DNA of 64,000 bases from positions 248,001 through 312,000 of the forward strand of contig NZ_BAAAUX010000019.1 of assembly GCF_039534165.1 (NCBI RefSeq). Direction: 5' to 3'. Below are positions 27,579-37,155 of this stretch, one piece after another. The position numbers were made by a program, and so were the translations under genes. Source of the stretch: Saccharopolyspora_D taberi. Lineage in GTDB: Bacteria > Actinomycetota > Actinomycetes > Mycobacteriales > Pseudonocardiaceae. Below the pieces are notes generated by a model. The model did not search any database, was not told the origin of the DNA, and saw nothing but the letters and a program-made list of their open reading frames with translations. The stretch's first letter is position 1. Each line of letters starts with the position of its first letter.

Positions 27579-28913
27579 CTACCTCAGCCGGTATCCGCCG
27601 TTGTCGGCGAAGTCCCGGTCGATGGCGCGTGCGGCCCTGGCCAGTTCGGCTCGGGCATCCGCGCCTTGGTAGGCGGCGGTGAACGCCCCGGCGAACTGTT
27701 CGGTGATCGTGGGATACCCCGCGGTCACCGGCCGGGGCACGGCGACGCACGCCTTGGTGACCGGTTTCGTCCCGCAGGTCCGCGCGAGCCCGGTGCCGAA
27801 GAGCTCCAGCGCTCCGCCCGGCCGGTAGAGCGGGCTGCGGGCGAGGACGGACTTCGTCCCCGGGGGTGCGCCGCTGGCCTGGGTGATCCGCTCCACGGAA
27901 CGGTCGGAAAGCAGGTGGTCGATGAACTTCCCCGCCGCCTTGGCGTTGTGCGTGCCCGCTCCGATCCCCCACGCCCAGGAACCCTGGCCCGTCTTGGTGC
28001 CGAGACCGAAGTCCGGAAGCGGGAGGACCACCAGATCGGAACCGAGCGCTCGGGCGTAGGTGGGGTACTGCCAGTGCCCCACCCAGCTCAGCGCGACACG
28101 TCCCGAGGTGAACGCGGCGGTGTCGGTGTTCGGATCGACGTACGGGCGCCACGAGGCGATCGTCTGCACGGTCCGCACCGCGGCCTCGGAATCCAGCGTT
28201 CCGCCTGCCTTGCCGTCCTGGATCAGGTGTGCACCGGCGGACTCGACGGCCGGGCTGAACCCGTAGGTCCCCCATTCGTTGTCGAATCCCCGGTACTCGC
28301 TGAGATCCAGCGCCTTCCCGCCTGGCGCCGCCCGGGCCAGCGCCCGCAGCGCCGTGGTGAACTCCTCGGCCGTCCAAGCGTCGTCGATCCCGGTCGGATA
28401 ACGCACACCGGCCGTGTCCAGCAACTTCCTGTTGCCGAAGATCCCCAGGCCCGAGTCGTACATCCCCAGGCTGTAGAGCCTGCCGTTCTCCGCGGTGCCC
28501 TGGACGAGAATCGCATCGGTGGCATTCGCCCTCGTGGCGGGCGAGACGAAATCCTCGAGCGGCGCCAGCTTGCCGTTGTAAACGAGGTTGCTCATGGTGG
28601 GGCCGTCGATCTCGGCGACGTCGGGCATGTCCTCCGGTCTGGTCGCCGCCAACGTCTTGGGGTAGTCGGCCTCGGGAATCAGCCGCAGCTGGACGGTAAT
28701 GCCGGATCCGGACCGGTTGAACTCCGCGACCACGTCCCGCAGCGCGGCCACTTCCAGCGGCTGCTGGCCCTGCAACGCCCACATCGTGATCGTCCCGGTA
28801 CCGGATCCCGCCTCGGGTCCGGCCTGCCGGGATGCGCCCACGCACCCCGTGGCCAGCACCAGCACGGCAGCGACTCCCACCAGCCGACGAAGACACCGGA
28901 ATCGGTCTCGCAT
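27579..28913 (-). CDS. Carbohydrate ABC importer binding lipoprotein
   Basis: The 444-residue protein starts at an ATG preceded by GGGGGGAG and has a lipoprotein signal (Arg-rich start, LVGVAAVLVLATGC). The mature domain is a family-1 solute-binding protein; the IGAGTHNAKAAGKFIDHLLSD block near residue 315 is typical of the C-terminal lobe. It is the extracellular receptor of the importer with the two permeases downstream. The ligand is likely an oligosaccharide, given the GH32/68-like enzyme upstream, but that is inference. Confidence 0.88.
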   Translation of the reverse strand: MRDRFRCLRRLVGVAAVLVLATGCVGASRQAGPEAGSGTGTITMWALQGQQPLEVAALRDVVAEFNRSGSGITVQLRLIPEADYPKTLAATRPEDMPDVAEIDGPTMSNLVYNGKLAPLEDFVSPATRANATDAILVQGTAENGRLYSLGMYDSGLGIFGNRKLLDTAGVRYPTGIDDAWTAEEFTTALRALARAAPGGKALDLSEYRGFDNEWGTYGFSPAVESAGAHLIQDGKAGGTLDSEAAVRTVQTIASWRPYVDPNTDTAAFTSGRVALSWVGHWQYPTYARALGSDLVVLPLPDFGLGTKTGQGSWAWGIGAGTHNAKAAGKFIDHLLSDRSVERITQASGAPPGTKSVLARSPLYRPGGALELFGTGLARTCGTKPVTKACVAVPRPVTAGYPTITEQFAGAFTAAYQGADARAELARAARAIDRDFADNGGYRLR

Positions 28914-28962
28914 CGCTCCCCCCGTCGAACTTCTGCACCAGGAGCTGTTCGAACAACCCGCT

Positions 28963-30294
28963 CTAATACCACCGCGACATTCGCTCCAACGCATGCTGGA
29001 GCTCGTCCAGCGCGTGCTTGGCGGACATCTTTCCCGACATGGCGAGATCGACGTACTTGGTGAACGTCGCCGTCAGGGCAGCCGTGGTGGGTGGCCCGGG
29101 AACCGGCGCGCTGTCCGGAAACCGCTCCAGAGTCCGGTAGAAGACCTCCCAGTGCCGAGGGCCGCTCCACTCGTACTGGCTCGCCGTCACCATCGACCGG
29201 CGCGACGGCGTGGACTCGTTGCCGACGAAGGTCCTTTCCATCGCGGCTCTGCTCGCGGAGAACTTGACCCACTCCCAGGCCAGTTCCTTGTCCCGCGCCT
29301 GTTTGGTGATGGCGTAGCCGGCGGCGCCGAACTCGTGGCGCTGGGTGGTCCACCTGGGGAAGTACTGGACGTCGAACGCGCCCGGAGCCATACCGCTCCG
29401 ATGCAGCTCCCCGGTCCAGAAGCCCCCCGCCGGGCTCATTCCCAGCCGTCCCGCCAGGAACTCGTCGGCCACCGTCCCGACCCACCGCTGCCCGAACCGC
29501 GTCCCGCCGCCACCCTCACCCGCCTCCAGCGACAGCCCTTCGCGCGTCAGGTCGGCGAGAAACCGCAGCGCCTCGACGTTGCGGGCGTCGTTGGCCCGCG
29601 GCGTTCCCCACCGCCAGCCACCGCCCCGGCCCACCGCCGAGGGCTCATCGGGGTAGAACTCGCCCCACAACCAGGCTCCGTCACCCTCGTGGGTCTCCTC
29701 GAGCAGACTGGCCCCCGCCGCGTACATCCAGGGCAACACCCCGCCCCAGAGCCGGTTCACCCAGCCGTAGCTGGTGCCCGGCAACCCGGCAGCGGCGAGT
29801 TTCCTCGCGATGTCGTAGAAGTCGTCCCTGGACCAGTCGTCCGGTGGCCGGGAAACACCCGCCCGCTCGAACCACTCGGTGTTGTAGAAGATGTTCGCCG
29901 CGTTGAACTCGATGGGCAGCTCGAAAAGGCTTCCCTCGTACATCATCGACTCGACGAGCAGGGGATGGACGTCCGAGAAGTACTCCCGGAGTTCGTCGCC
30001 GTCCCGCAAAACCAACGCGTCCAGCGGCTCGGCCAGCCGCTGGGCGAACAGGCCGAGGTGCTCGCTCACCACGTACACGAGGTCGGGAGCCGTTCCGGCG
30101 GCCATCCGCATCAGGATCTTGTTGTGGAACTCGTACCAGTCGCCCGTGGGAACAGCGTCCAGCTCGACGCTCACATCGTGATGCTCGGCGACGAAATCAT
30201 CGACGAGGCACTGCAGACCGCGAACGGCTTCCTCAGTCCACGGATGCACGATCCGCAGGTGAGCACTGCCCACGCCCCCGGTCACAGTCGCCAT
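28963..30294 (-). CDS. Solute-binding-protein homologue without a signal peptide
   Basis: The 443-residue protein is a family-1 solute-binding protein by its lobes (FNAANIFYNTEWFERAGVSRPPDDW, an FGAAGYAITKQARDKELAWEWVKF block and a C-terminal helix). ATG 30294 has AGGGAG 7 bp upstream. No hydrophobic N-terminal segment or lipobox Cys exists here or in the open frame upstream, so it should stay in the cytoplasm. It lies between the STAND-LuxR regulator and the normal lipoprotein. It could be a cytosolic ligand sensor feeding the regulator, or a decayed receptor. Either way the operon has two binding-protein genes. Confidence 0.82.
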   Translation of the reverse strand: MATVTGGVGSAHLRIVHPWTEEAVRGLQCLVDDFVAEHHDVSVELDAVPTGDWYEFHNKILMRMAAGTAPDLVYVVSEHLGLFAQRLAEPLDALVLRDGDELREYFSDVHPLLVESMMYEGSLFELPIEFNAANIFYNTEWFERAGVSRPPDDWSRDDFYDIARKLAAAGLPGTSYGWVNRLWGGVLPWMYAAGASLLEETHEGDGAWLWGEFYPDEPSAVGRGGGWRWGTPRANDARNVEALRFLADLTREGLSLEAGEGGGGTRFGQRWVGTVADEFLAGRLGMSPAGGFWTGELHRSGMAPGAFDVQYFPRWTTQRHEFGAAGYAITKQARDKELAWEWVKFSASRAAMERTFVGNESTPSRRSMVTASQYEWSGPRHWEVFYRTLERFPDSAPVPGPPTTAALTATFTKYVDLAMSGKMSAKHALDELQHALERMSRWY

Positions 30295-30419
30295 CGCGGG
30301 CTCCCTTGCGCCGCCGACTCTCCCGCCGCCGAGCCTATGCCCGCCGATCGGAATCGGCCGGTCCGCCTCCTGGACCAGCGAGGTTCCTCCCCTGGACGAG
30401 GCGGCCCCGGGGGTGCCGG

Positions 30420-32759
30420 TCACCCGTCCTGGGAGTCCCGTTCCCTGCTGATCAACGCGGCGATCTGGGCACGCGAGGTGAAGCCCAGCTTGGTGAGCGC
30501 GTGCTCGACATGCGCTTCCGCGGTGCGCTGCGAGATCACCAGCCGTTCCGCGATCTCCTTGTTGGACAGTCCGTCCGCGATGAGCCCGGCCACCTCCCGC
30601 TCGCGCCGGGTGAGCACCGTGGCGGCGCCACCGGCCGCGGGCTCCTCCGCCACCCGGTCGGCCTCCCCGAGCGCGAATTCGACGAGCTCGCTGATGCCGA
30701 GCTTGCCGCCCGCCTCGAACGCGGTGTCGAACCGCTGGCCCCCCAGGGCGTGCCGCGCCTTGTCCACCGCTTCCGCGCGCGCTTCGATCAGCCGCTTGAA
30801 CCCGAACAGGGGCAGGGATCCCACCGAAGGCCACAGCCGGTACGAGGCACCGAGCAGCCGGGCCGCCCGGCCGCTCTCGCCTTCCGCCGCGGCGACCCAG
30901 GCCAGCACCTCGACGACGATGGCGATCCCGATGAGGTCGTCGAACTGGCGCTTGAGCCGGAGACTGTCCCTGGCGAGCTCGCTCGCCCTCCGCGTCTCGC
31001 CTCTGCCCCATTCGGCCAGCGCGAGCGCGTACAACGCGTAGGAAAGCGTCCACTGCTCGCCGTGGGCTTCGCACAGCACGCGGGCTTCCCGGCACAGCGC
31101 GACCGCACGGTCGTAATTGGTCTGGAACGTGTGCGCGAGCGCCAGGTGGACCCAGCTCATGATCGTCACGCTGCTGGTTTCGTCCAGCGCCTGGAACCGG
31201 GCGAGGGCCTCTTCGAGCAGGACGGTGGCGACCGCCAGGTCGTCGCTGAGCAGGGCGATGTGCCCGGAGACGTGCAGGGCGTGCGCCAGCGCGGACTCGT
31301 CACCGAGCTGTTGCGCCTGGGTCCGGCACTCCTCCAGCAGCGGCATCGCCGCGTGGACGTCACCCTGCAGGACGGAGATCCGGGCGCTGACCCACAACGC
31401 CTTGACCCGCTCGCGGCTCGGTGCGGTATCGGCCGCCAGAGCGCGTTCGAGCCAGTGCCGTCCCTCCGGGAGGAAGCCACCCGGCATCCAGTAGAACCAC
31501 AGGCTCGCGGCCAGGTACAGCGCGCTGCTGGTCTCACCCGGGGTATCCAGGCAGTGCTCCAGGGCCGCTCGCAGGTTCGGCCGGTTCCACCTCATCCGGC
31601 CGAAGATGTCGGCCTGGTGCGGCCCGAACCAGGTCTCCTCGGCGCGCCGGGCCACCGTCGTGTACCAGTCCCGGTGCCGGTCCTGGAACACGCGCTCGGC
31701 ACCGCTGTCCCGGAGCTTCTGCCTGCCGAACTGCCGGAGCGTCTCAAGCAGCCGGTAGCGCGCGTGGCCGGTCGCGAAGTCACAGGCGAGGACCGACTTG
31801 TCCACCAACGCCGCCAGCACCTCGACGAGCTCCTCCTGCTCGATGCCGTCGGCCGCGCAGATCGCCTCGGCCGCGGGCAGATCGAAGCTGCCTGCGAACA
31901 CCGAGGTCCGGGCCCACAGCAACCGTTCCGGTTCGGTGCAGAGGTCGAAACTCCACTCGATGGCCGCGCGCAGGGTCTGGTGCCTGGCCTGCCCGGTCCG
32001 GACTCCTGCGGTCAGCAGCTTGAGCTGATCTTCCAGGCGCTCCAGCAGCTCTTCCGGCGAGAGCACCCGCAGCCGCGCGGTCGCCAGTTCGATCGCCAGT
32101 GGCAGGCCGTCCAGTCGCGCGCAGATCTGCGCGACGGTTGCGACGTTGGCGTCCGTGACGGTGAAGCCGGGCGCCGCGGCGGCGGCCCGCTCGGCGAACA
32201 GCGCCAACGCGGTGTACTGGGTGTACGCCCCGGGCGGCAGCGGCCTGCCCATCTCCGGCAACGAGAGCGGGGGCACCGGCCAGATGTGTTCGCCGGGGAC
32301 GCCAAGAGGTTCCCGGCTGGTGGCGAGGACCCGCACCTCCGGTGCCGTGCGCAGCACCTCTTCCACCAGCTTGGCGCAGTCGTCGATGACGTGTTCGCAG
32401 TTGTCCAGCACCAGGAACAGGCGCTTGTCGCGCAGGTGCCCGGCCAGCGCACGTCCGGGCGACCCGCCGGACCGCTCGTTCACGCCGAGCAGGTCGGCCG
32501 CGGTGTGCGCCACCAGCGCACCGTCGGTCAGCTCCGCGAGCTCGACGAGCCAAACGCCGTCGGGGAAGGCCCGGCGCAGCATCCTCGCCACCTCGATGGC
32601 CAGCCGGGTCTTGCCCACACCCCCGATCCCGGTCAAGGTGATCAGGCGGCCGACCGAGACCAGCTGCCGGACTTGGGCGACCTCCTGGCGACGGCCCACG
32701 AAGGTCGTCATGGCCTCGGGCAGATTGCCCTGGTCGCGCCGGGCGCGGGTAGCCGCCAC
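30420..32759 (-). CDS. STAND-type LuxR (LAL-like) transcriptional activator
   Basis: The 779-residue protein starts at GTG and has an NTPase domain with Walker A GIGGVGKT (~residue 43) and Walker B LFLVLDNCEH, a long helical TPR-like middle part (residues ~380-690), and a C-terminal LuxR HTH (TRREREVAGLIADGLSNKEI, then HVEHALTKLGF). This is the MalT-like architecture in which ATP and an inducer drive oligomerisation and DNA binding. It sits directly upstream of the two binding-protein genes and downstream of the GH32/68-like gene, all in one direction, so it likely activates this importer locus. Confidence 0.9.
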   Translation of the reverse strand: MAATRARRDQGNLPEAMTTFVGRRQEVAQVRQLVSVGRLITLTGIGGVGKTRLAIEVARMLRRAFPDGVWLVELAELTDGALVAHTAADLLGVNERSGGSPGRALAGHLRDKRLFLVLDNCEHVIDDCAKLVEEVLRTAPEVRVLATSREPLGVPGEHIWPVPPLSLPEMGRPLPPGAYTQYTALALFAERAAAAAPGFTVTDANVATVAQICARLDGLPLAIELATARLRVLSPEELLERLEDQLKLLTAGVRTGQARHQTLRAAIEWSFDLCTEPERLLWARTSVFAGSFDLPAAEAICAADGIEQEELVEVLAALVDKSVLACDFATGHARYRLLETLRQFGRQKLRDSGAERVFQDRHRDWYTTVARRAEETWFGPHQADIFGRMRWNRPNLRAALEHCLDTPGETSSALYLAASLWFYWMPGGFLPEGRHWLERALAADTAPSRERVKALWVSARISVLQGDVHAAMPLLEECRTQAQQLGDESALAHALHVSGHIALLSDDLAVATVLLEEALARFQALDETSSVTIMSWVHLALAHTFQTNYDRAVALCREARVLCEAHGEQWTLSYALYALALAEWGRGETRRASELARDSLRLKRQFDDLIGIAIVVEVLAWVAAAEGESGRAARLLGASYRLWPSVGSLPLFGFKRLIEARAEAVDKARHALGGQRFDTAFEAGGKLGISELVEFALGEADRVAEEPAAGGAATVLTRREREVAGLIADGLSNKEIAERLVISQRTAEAHVEHALTKLGFTSRAQIAALISRERDSQDG

Positions 32760-32809
32760 ACGGCAACGCTAGACCCGCGTTCTGCGGTGTGCAACGAACC
32801 GATCGCCCC

Positions 32810-33772
32810 TCAGGACCGGGGCAGAGTCACCATCGGCGAACCGTCCGCGGCGAACGAGACCGGCATCGGATCGCTGAGGTCTCCGGCGAAGCGGCCGTGC
32901 TCGTCGAACTGGCGCCACGCGAAGAACAGCCATTCCCCGTCGTGGTGCAGCAGGCGTCCGGCGTAGTACCGGTTGTCCGGATCGCCCGCGAAGAAGCGGT
33001 CGCGATCGGGTGCGTAAGGCCCGAACTTCGATTGAGAGGTCAAGTAGTGCGTGCCGCCTTCGGCCGCGGTACCCGGCCGGGAGAGCCGTGCGGCGCTGTG
33101 GTCCTCCGGGTGCGCGCAGAACAGAACCCGCCAGGCACCACCGAGGTACACCAGCTGCGGAACCTCCAGCTGGGCGAACTCCCCCGGCACGCTCACCGGC
33201 GGGCCGACCTGCCACGAGCTGAGGTCGTCGGACCAGGCGTGCGCGAGCACACCACGCCCGTCCGGCGGGCCCTCGCCGGCCCGAGCGGTGATCAGCAGGT
33301 GGAACCGCTCGCTTTCGTGGTCGAAGCAGGCCCAGGGGTCGCGCCACGCCTCCTCGCGGACACCGGGGCCGAGCTTTTCGTACCAGCGGCCGTCGGCTTC
33401 CAGCACCATCCCCTGTTTGCGCCAGTGGAGCAGATCGTCGGACGTGGCCATTCCGATCCGTTGCACCGCGCCGTCCTCGCGGGTGGAAAGCCCGGTGTAG
33501 AACAGATGCCACCGCCCGTCATGGCGCAGCACGGAGCCGGTCCAGGTGGCCAGGTCGTCGAAGGTTCCGGGTTCGCCCACGCCGAGCGGCGGGGCAAGCA
33601 CCTCCCAGGTCAGCAGATCGCGCGAGACGGCGTGCCCGATCCGGGCGTGGCGGTGCCGCCGGTCGGGGTCGCCGAGCGACCGCGGCGCGTGCAGGAAGAA
33701 GACGTGCACGTCGTCGCCGTGCTCGGCGAACCAGAAGTCCCAGACCCAGTGGTCGGGCAGGCGAAGCGACAT
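32810..33772 (-). CDS. Five-bladed beta-propeller glycoside hydrolase (clan GH-J, GH32/68-like)
   Basis: The 320-residue protein has the three acidic positions expected for clan GH-J: Asp in WVWDFWF (~residue 11) as nucleophile, Asp in the RDPW motif (~residue 145) as stabiliser, and Glu in LEVPQLV (~residue 200) as acid/base. Blade repeats such as WHLFYTG and LHHDGEWLFFAW support the propeller. It has no signal peptide, so it would act on imported oligosaccharide, plausibly a fructoside. GH43 enzymes share the fold but normally have a different nucleophile context. It lies 50 bp upstream of the STAND-LuxR gene. Confidence 0.72.
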   Translation of the reverse strand: MSLRLPDHWVWDFWFAEHGDDVHVFFLHAPRSLGDPDRRHRHARIGHAVSRDLLTWEVLAPPLGVGEPGTFDDLATWTGSVLRHDGRWHLFYTGLSTREDGAVQRIGMATSDDLLHWRKQGMVLEADGRWYEKLGPGVREEAWRDPWACFDHESERFHLLITARAGEGPPDGRGVLAHAWSDDLSSWQVGPPVSVPGEFAQLEVPQLVYLGGAWRVLFCAHPEDHSAARLSRPGTAAEGGTHYLTSQSKFGPYAPDRDRFFAGDPDNRYYAGRLLHHDGEWLFFAWRQFDEHGRFAGDLSDPMPVSFAADGSPMVTLPRS

Positions 33773-33856
33773 CGTGTTCCTCCTCGAACCGGTGGCGGGT
33801 TCCTGGTCACGCCGCGCAGGCGTGTCGTTCAGCGCGGGACACAGCCCGTTGACGGG

Positions 33857-35227
33857 TCATCGAGGTGCGTGCCTGTTCTTGAGGCTGTACATGTTCCGGT
33901 CGGCGCAATGCACCAGGTCGTCCGGTGCGGTATCCGGGTTCTGGGTGATCGCGAGCCCCACGCTGGCGCGGAGTGTGACGCGGTGCCCGGCGATGACGCG
34001 CTCGGTTCGCAGACGTTGCCGGATCCGGTCCCGGAGGACCTCGGCAGCCGCCACGTCGGGCAGGTGACTGACCACCGCGAACTCGTCTCCGCCGATGCGC
34101 GCCACGGTGTCGTCGGGGCTGACTCCGTTCAACAGCTCGTCGGCGGTGGCGATGAGGAGCTGATCGCCGACCGCGTGGCCGTAGCGGTCGTTGACCGGTT
34201 TCAGCTCGTCGAGATCCGCGACGAGCACCGTCACCACGCCGCCGTTCCGCCTCAGCTGGGCGAGGCCGTGTTCGAGCCGGTCGGCGAACAACGCGCGGTT
34301 GGCCAAGCCGGTCAGCGGATCGTGGAGTGCCAGATGCGCGAGGGTCGTGTCCGTCATGCACCGCTCGCTGAGCGCTTCGTACTGGCTCACCAGGTACATC
34401 GGCCGGTCATCGGCACCGGGCACCACGCTGGTGCGGACGAGCGCCCACAGCGGGTGCCCGTCCTTGTGCCGGTACCGCTTCTTCAGGCTCACCGAACCGA
34501 CCCTGCCCGCGACGAGGTCGGCGAGCGCCGCGGCTTCGCTTTCGGGGTCGACGGCGTAGGTGGCGTCGGAACAGCGCATCGACAGCATCTCGTCCCTGGT
34601 GTATCCGAGCAGCTCGCACCACGCGTCGTTGACCGCGGTCCAGTCGCCGTTGAGGTCCAGCAGCGCCATGCCGACAGGAGCGCTGCCGAAAGCCCTGCTC
34701 CAGAGCATCGCGCTCTCCCGGGGATCGCTGATCTCCTCGAACTGCGCCAGCAGCACACGCCGGTGATCGGAATCGTTGATGACCGACGTGTACCTCCGCA
34801 CCCAGATGATGGCGCCATCGGAGCGCCGGAGCCCCTTTTCGACCGAGGGCGCACCTGCTCCGCCGGTGAGCGTCTCCGCATCGGCGGCGGAACAGTCGAG
34901 AGCGCCCAGGCCGTGGCGCAGCAAGCAGGCACGGTCGTACCCGGCCAAAGAGCACAACGCCTCGTTGACGTGCAAGCAGCGTCCTTCTGGATCGAGCAAC
35001 GCCATCGGAGTCGTGGTCTGGTCGAGAAGCGTCTGCCACTGCATCGCGCCGATGTCGGGCGCCGGTGGGATCGGGCAATCGACTGACGACATGTCCGAAG
35101 TCCGTCGTGCCACACGCGTCCCTCCTGCACCGCGCATAGCGCCGGACACCGTTCGGGCAAGCCGCCAAACCGCTTTCGCGCTTACCTCGCTCTCGTCGGA
35201 CACGTTCCTGTCAGGCCGCAGAGCCAT
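33857..35227 (-). CDS. PAS-PAS-GGDEF diguanylate cyclase
   Basis: The 456-residue protein has two PAS domains (about residues 60-170 and 180-290) and a C-terminal GGDEF domain with an intact signature IGGDEFAVV near residue 385 and the substrate-binding DLDELKPVND block. The RxxD inhibitory site five residues before GGDEF is absent (SPDD there), so product feedback at that site is unlikely. It has no membrane segment. It would make cyclic di-GMP in response to a signal on the PAS domains. Its first 17 bp overlap the end of the zinc-ribbon gene. Confidence 0.92.
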   Translation of the reverse strand: MALRPDRNVSDESEVSAKAVWRLARTVSGAMRGAGGTRVARRTSDMSSVDCPIPPAPDIGAMQWQTLLDQTTTPMALLDPEGRCLHVNEALCSLAGYDRACLLRHGLGALDCSAADAETLTGGAGAPSVEKGLRRSDGAIIWVRRYTSVINDSDHRRVLLAQFEEISDPRESAMLWSRAFGSAPVGMALLDLNGDWTAVNDAWCELLGYTRDEMLSMRCSDATYAVDPESEAAALADLVAGRVGSVSLKKRYRHKDGHPLWALVRTSVVPGADDRPMYLVSQYEALSERCMTDTTLAHLALHDPLTGLANRALFADRLEHGLAQLRRNGGVVTVLVADLDELKPVNDRYGHAVGDQLLIATADELLNGVSPDDTVARIGGDEFAVVSHLPDVAAAEVLRDRIRQRLRTERVIAGHRVTLRASVGLAITQNPDTAPDDLVHCADRNMYSLKNRHAPR

Positions 35228-35687
35228 GCCGTACCTCGTGAGAGCGACGGCTTTCGAGCGCAGCCGCCAGGCTGGCCCGGCAGGTTCGGATGATCTGCCG
35301 CGTCGCCGCGGTGTCAGGGGTCCTGCGGCAGCGCGTGCAGATCACCTCGACCGAACCCGACACCTCGTCCACCGCGACCGAAGCCTCGGCTTCGCAGCTC
35401 CGGCACCAGCGGTGTCCGGTCACGACGATGACGTGCACAGGCGAATGAACGCACTCGTGTGCCCATCGACGATGCACGTGGCAGGAGGTGCGCTCCAGCG
35501 CCTGGAGTTCCTCGTTCTCCTCCGCGGCGTCCTCCACCACCAACGTGTCCGCCAAGCGGCGATCACGCACATCGGCGTAGCGCTCACCAAACCGCAGGAT
35601 CTCCACCGGTCCGGGCCGGGGCCGCAACGGACGCCGCGACTCGGAACGCTCGGCCTCGGTCCGTTCGGGGCAGGCGTGGAGGAACAT
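35211..35687 (-). CDS. Hypothetical zinc-ribbon-like protein
   Basis: I do not recognise this 158-residue protein. ATG 35687 has GAGG 9 bp upstream. The middle holds a WCRSC and a later CTRC pair (20 residues apart), consistent with a zinc ribbon, and the region before has a His/Cys-rich stretch (TSCHVHRRWAHECVH). No membrane segment is seen. Its end overlaps the cyclase start by 17 bp, so the two are probably co-translated and may act together in signalling. The reading frame shows normal actinomycete codon bias. Confidence 0.55.
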   Translation of the reverse strand: MFLHACPERTEAERSESRRPLRPRPGPVEILRFGERYADVRDRRLADTLVVEDAAEENEELQALERTSCHVHRRWAHECVHSPVHVIVVTGHRWCRSCEAEASVAVDEVSGSVEVICTRCRRTPDTAATRQIIRTCRASLAAALESRRSHEVRHGSAA

Positions 35688-35777
35688 GGCGTCAACCTCG
35701 CTAGGTCCACTTCGTCGGAGTTGCATCCAGTGTCTTTGGACCCGATCGCGGACACATTCGTGCGAGTACCTAGATGA

Positions 35778-37097
35778 CTACGTATCCGGGGTGCTTACGC
35801 AGTCGGTCAGAGACGCCGTGGGGTTGGTTCGCAAGAGGTGGTCGGTGTGGATGTGGCGTGCGATGAGACGTCCGTTTTCCACGTTGGCTCCGATGCCGAC
35901 CGGGCCGAGGGAGTTTCCGTCCGGCAGGCCGGCGTAGTACAGGCCGGGGATCGCCCCGAAGATGCCCCTGTCCTGGATCGGTGCGCCGTTGCCGTCGAGT
36001 ACGCGGTCCGGCAGGATCCGGTAGTCCGGGCCGAACCCGGTGCACCAGATGATCGTCGTGATGTTGTGGTGGGCCAGGTCGAGCTTGTCGCCGAAGTCGG
36101 CGATGCGATCCAGGTCGACACCGACCGCCGGGTCCGGATCGGGTGCCACGAAACCCCGTTGCCGGATACCGGTGTCGATCTTGTCGGTGATCCGCCGGAA
36201 CTCGCGGTCGGCGGCCTTCGCGATGGCGACGACGTTGTCTTCCAGCAGGAGAACACCGTGTTGCGCTCCGCGGGTGGAACCGACGAGAACGACTCCCTTC
36301 GCCGCGAGGGTTCCGAGGTTGAGCGCCTGGACCCAGTCCTTCGCGGCGCTCACCGGCAGGCCGGGCAGGATCGGGCGGCCGTCGGCTCCGTCCGGATCCA
36401 CCGTGACGAAATCCTCGTACAGGGGGAAGACGGCCATCCATTCGTGGAGGCCGCGGCCGCGGTAGTGGCGGGGCCACGCGCGGTGGCGGCCGACCGACAT
36501 GAACACCTCGCGCCCGGCGTCGGCGAGTTCGTCGGCGATCTGCTGGCCGCTGATTCCCGAACCCACGACGAGGACGGCTCCCGCCGGAAGGCGCTCGGGA
36601 TTGCGGTAGTGGCGCGAGTGGATCTGGTGGACCGACGGGTCGAGATCGGATGCCACCTCCGGGACTCGGGGGCTGGCGTAGCCCCCGACCGCCACGACGA
36701 GATTGCGGGACTCGATGACACCGCCGGTGGACAGCCGGGTCCGGAACCGCACCTCGTCGTGCGCGGACGTGGGGAGGCATTCGACCTCCCGCACGGGCGT
36801 GTGCTGGCGCACCCGCAGATTCCGCTTCCGCACGTAGCGGCGCAGGTGACCGGCCAGCTCCGGCCCCGTCATGCAACCGCCGGGGTCGTCGCCGTCGTAC
36901 TCCCAGCCGGGAAACCGGACCGTCCGGTTTCCGCTGCCGACCAGCAGGCTGTCCCAACGCTCGTGCGCCCAGGCCTGACCGATCTCCCCCTTTTCCAGGA
37001 CGATCGCTTCACGGCCCAGCTCCTGCAGGGCCGCAGCCACCCCGCACCCCTGCTGACCGGCGCCGACGACAACGGTCTCCGCATGCTCAACTTCCAC
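35778..37097 (-). CDS. Flavin-containing monooxygenase (CzcO/FMO-like)
   Basis: The 439-residue protein has an N-terminal FAD Rossmann motif (VVVGAGQQGCGVA), a second dinucleotide site for NADPH (VLVVGSGISGQQIA, ~residue 165) and a C-terminal block IIWCTGFGPDYR of class B flavin monooxygenases. GTG 37097 has AAAGG upstream; a longer start at GTG 37115 is possible. It is transcribed divergently from the MerR-type regulator. Such enzymes oxygenate N, S or carbonyl groups of small molecules. The substrate is unknown; the divergent regulator is the best lead for its inducer. Confidence 0.88.
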   Translation of the reverse strand: MEVEHAETVVVGAGQQGCGVAAALQELGREAIVLEKGEIGQAWAHERWDSLLVGSGNRTVRFPGWEYDGDDPGGCMTGPELAGHLRRYVRKRNLRVRQHTPVREVECLPTSAHDEVRFRTRLSTGGVIESRNLVVAVGGYASPRVPEVASDLDPSVHQIHSRHYRNPERLPAGAVLVVGSGISGQQIADELADAGREVFMSVGRHRAWPRHYRGRGLHEWMAVFPLYEDFVTVDPDGADGRPILPGLPVSAAKDWVQALNLGTLAAKGVVLVGSTRGAQHGVLLLEDNVVAIAKAADREFRRITDKIDTGIRQRGFVAPDPDPAVGVDLDRIADFGDKLDLAHHNITTIIWCTGFGPDYRILPDRVLDGNGAPIQDRGIFGAIPGLYYAGLPDGNSLGPVGIGANVENGRLIARHIHTDHLLRTNPTASLTDCVSTPDT

Positions 37098-37155
37098 CGG
37101 AATCAGACCTTTCACTTTACTTAGGTTTGCCTTAGTCGAAGCTTGCCGGATGAAG

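Noticed and set aside
37120..37140. DtxR/IdeR iron box in the FMO promoter
   Set aside because: The left half (TTAGGTT) matches, but the right half does not; about 13 of 19 positions fit, too weak to call.
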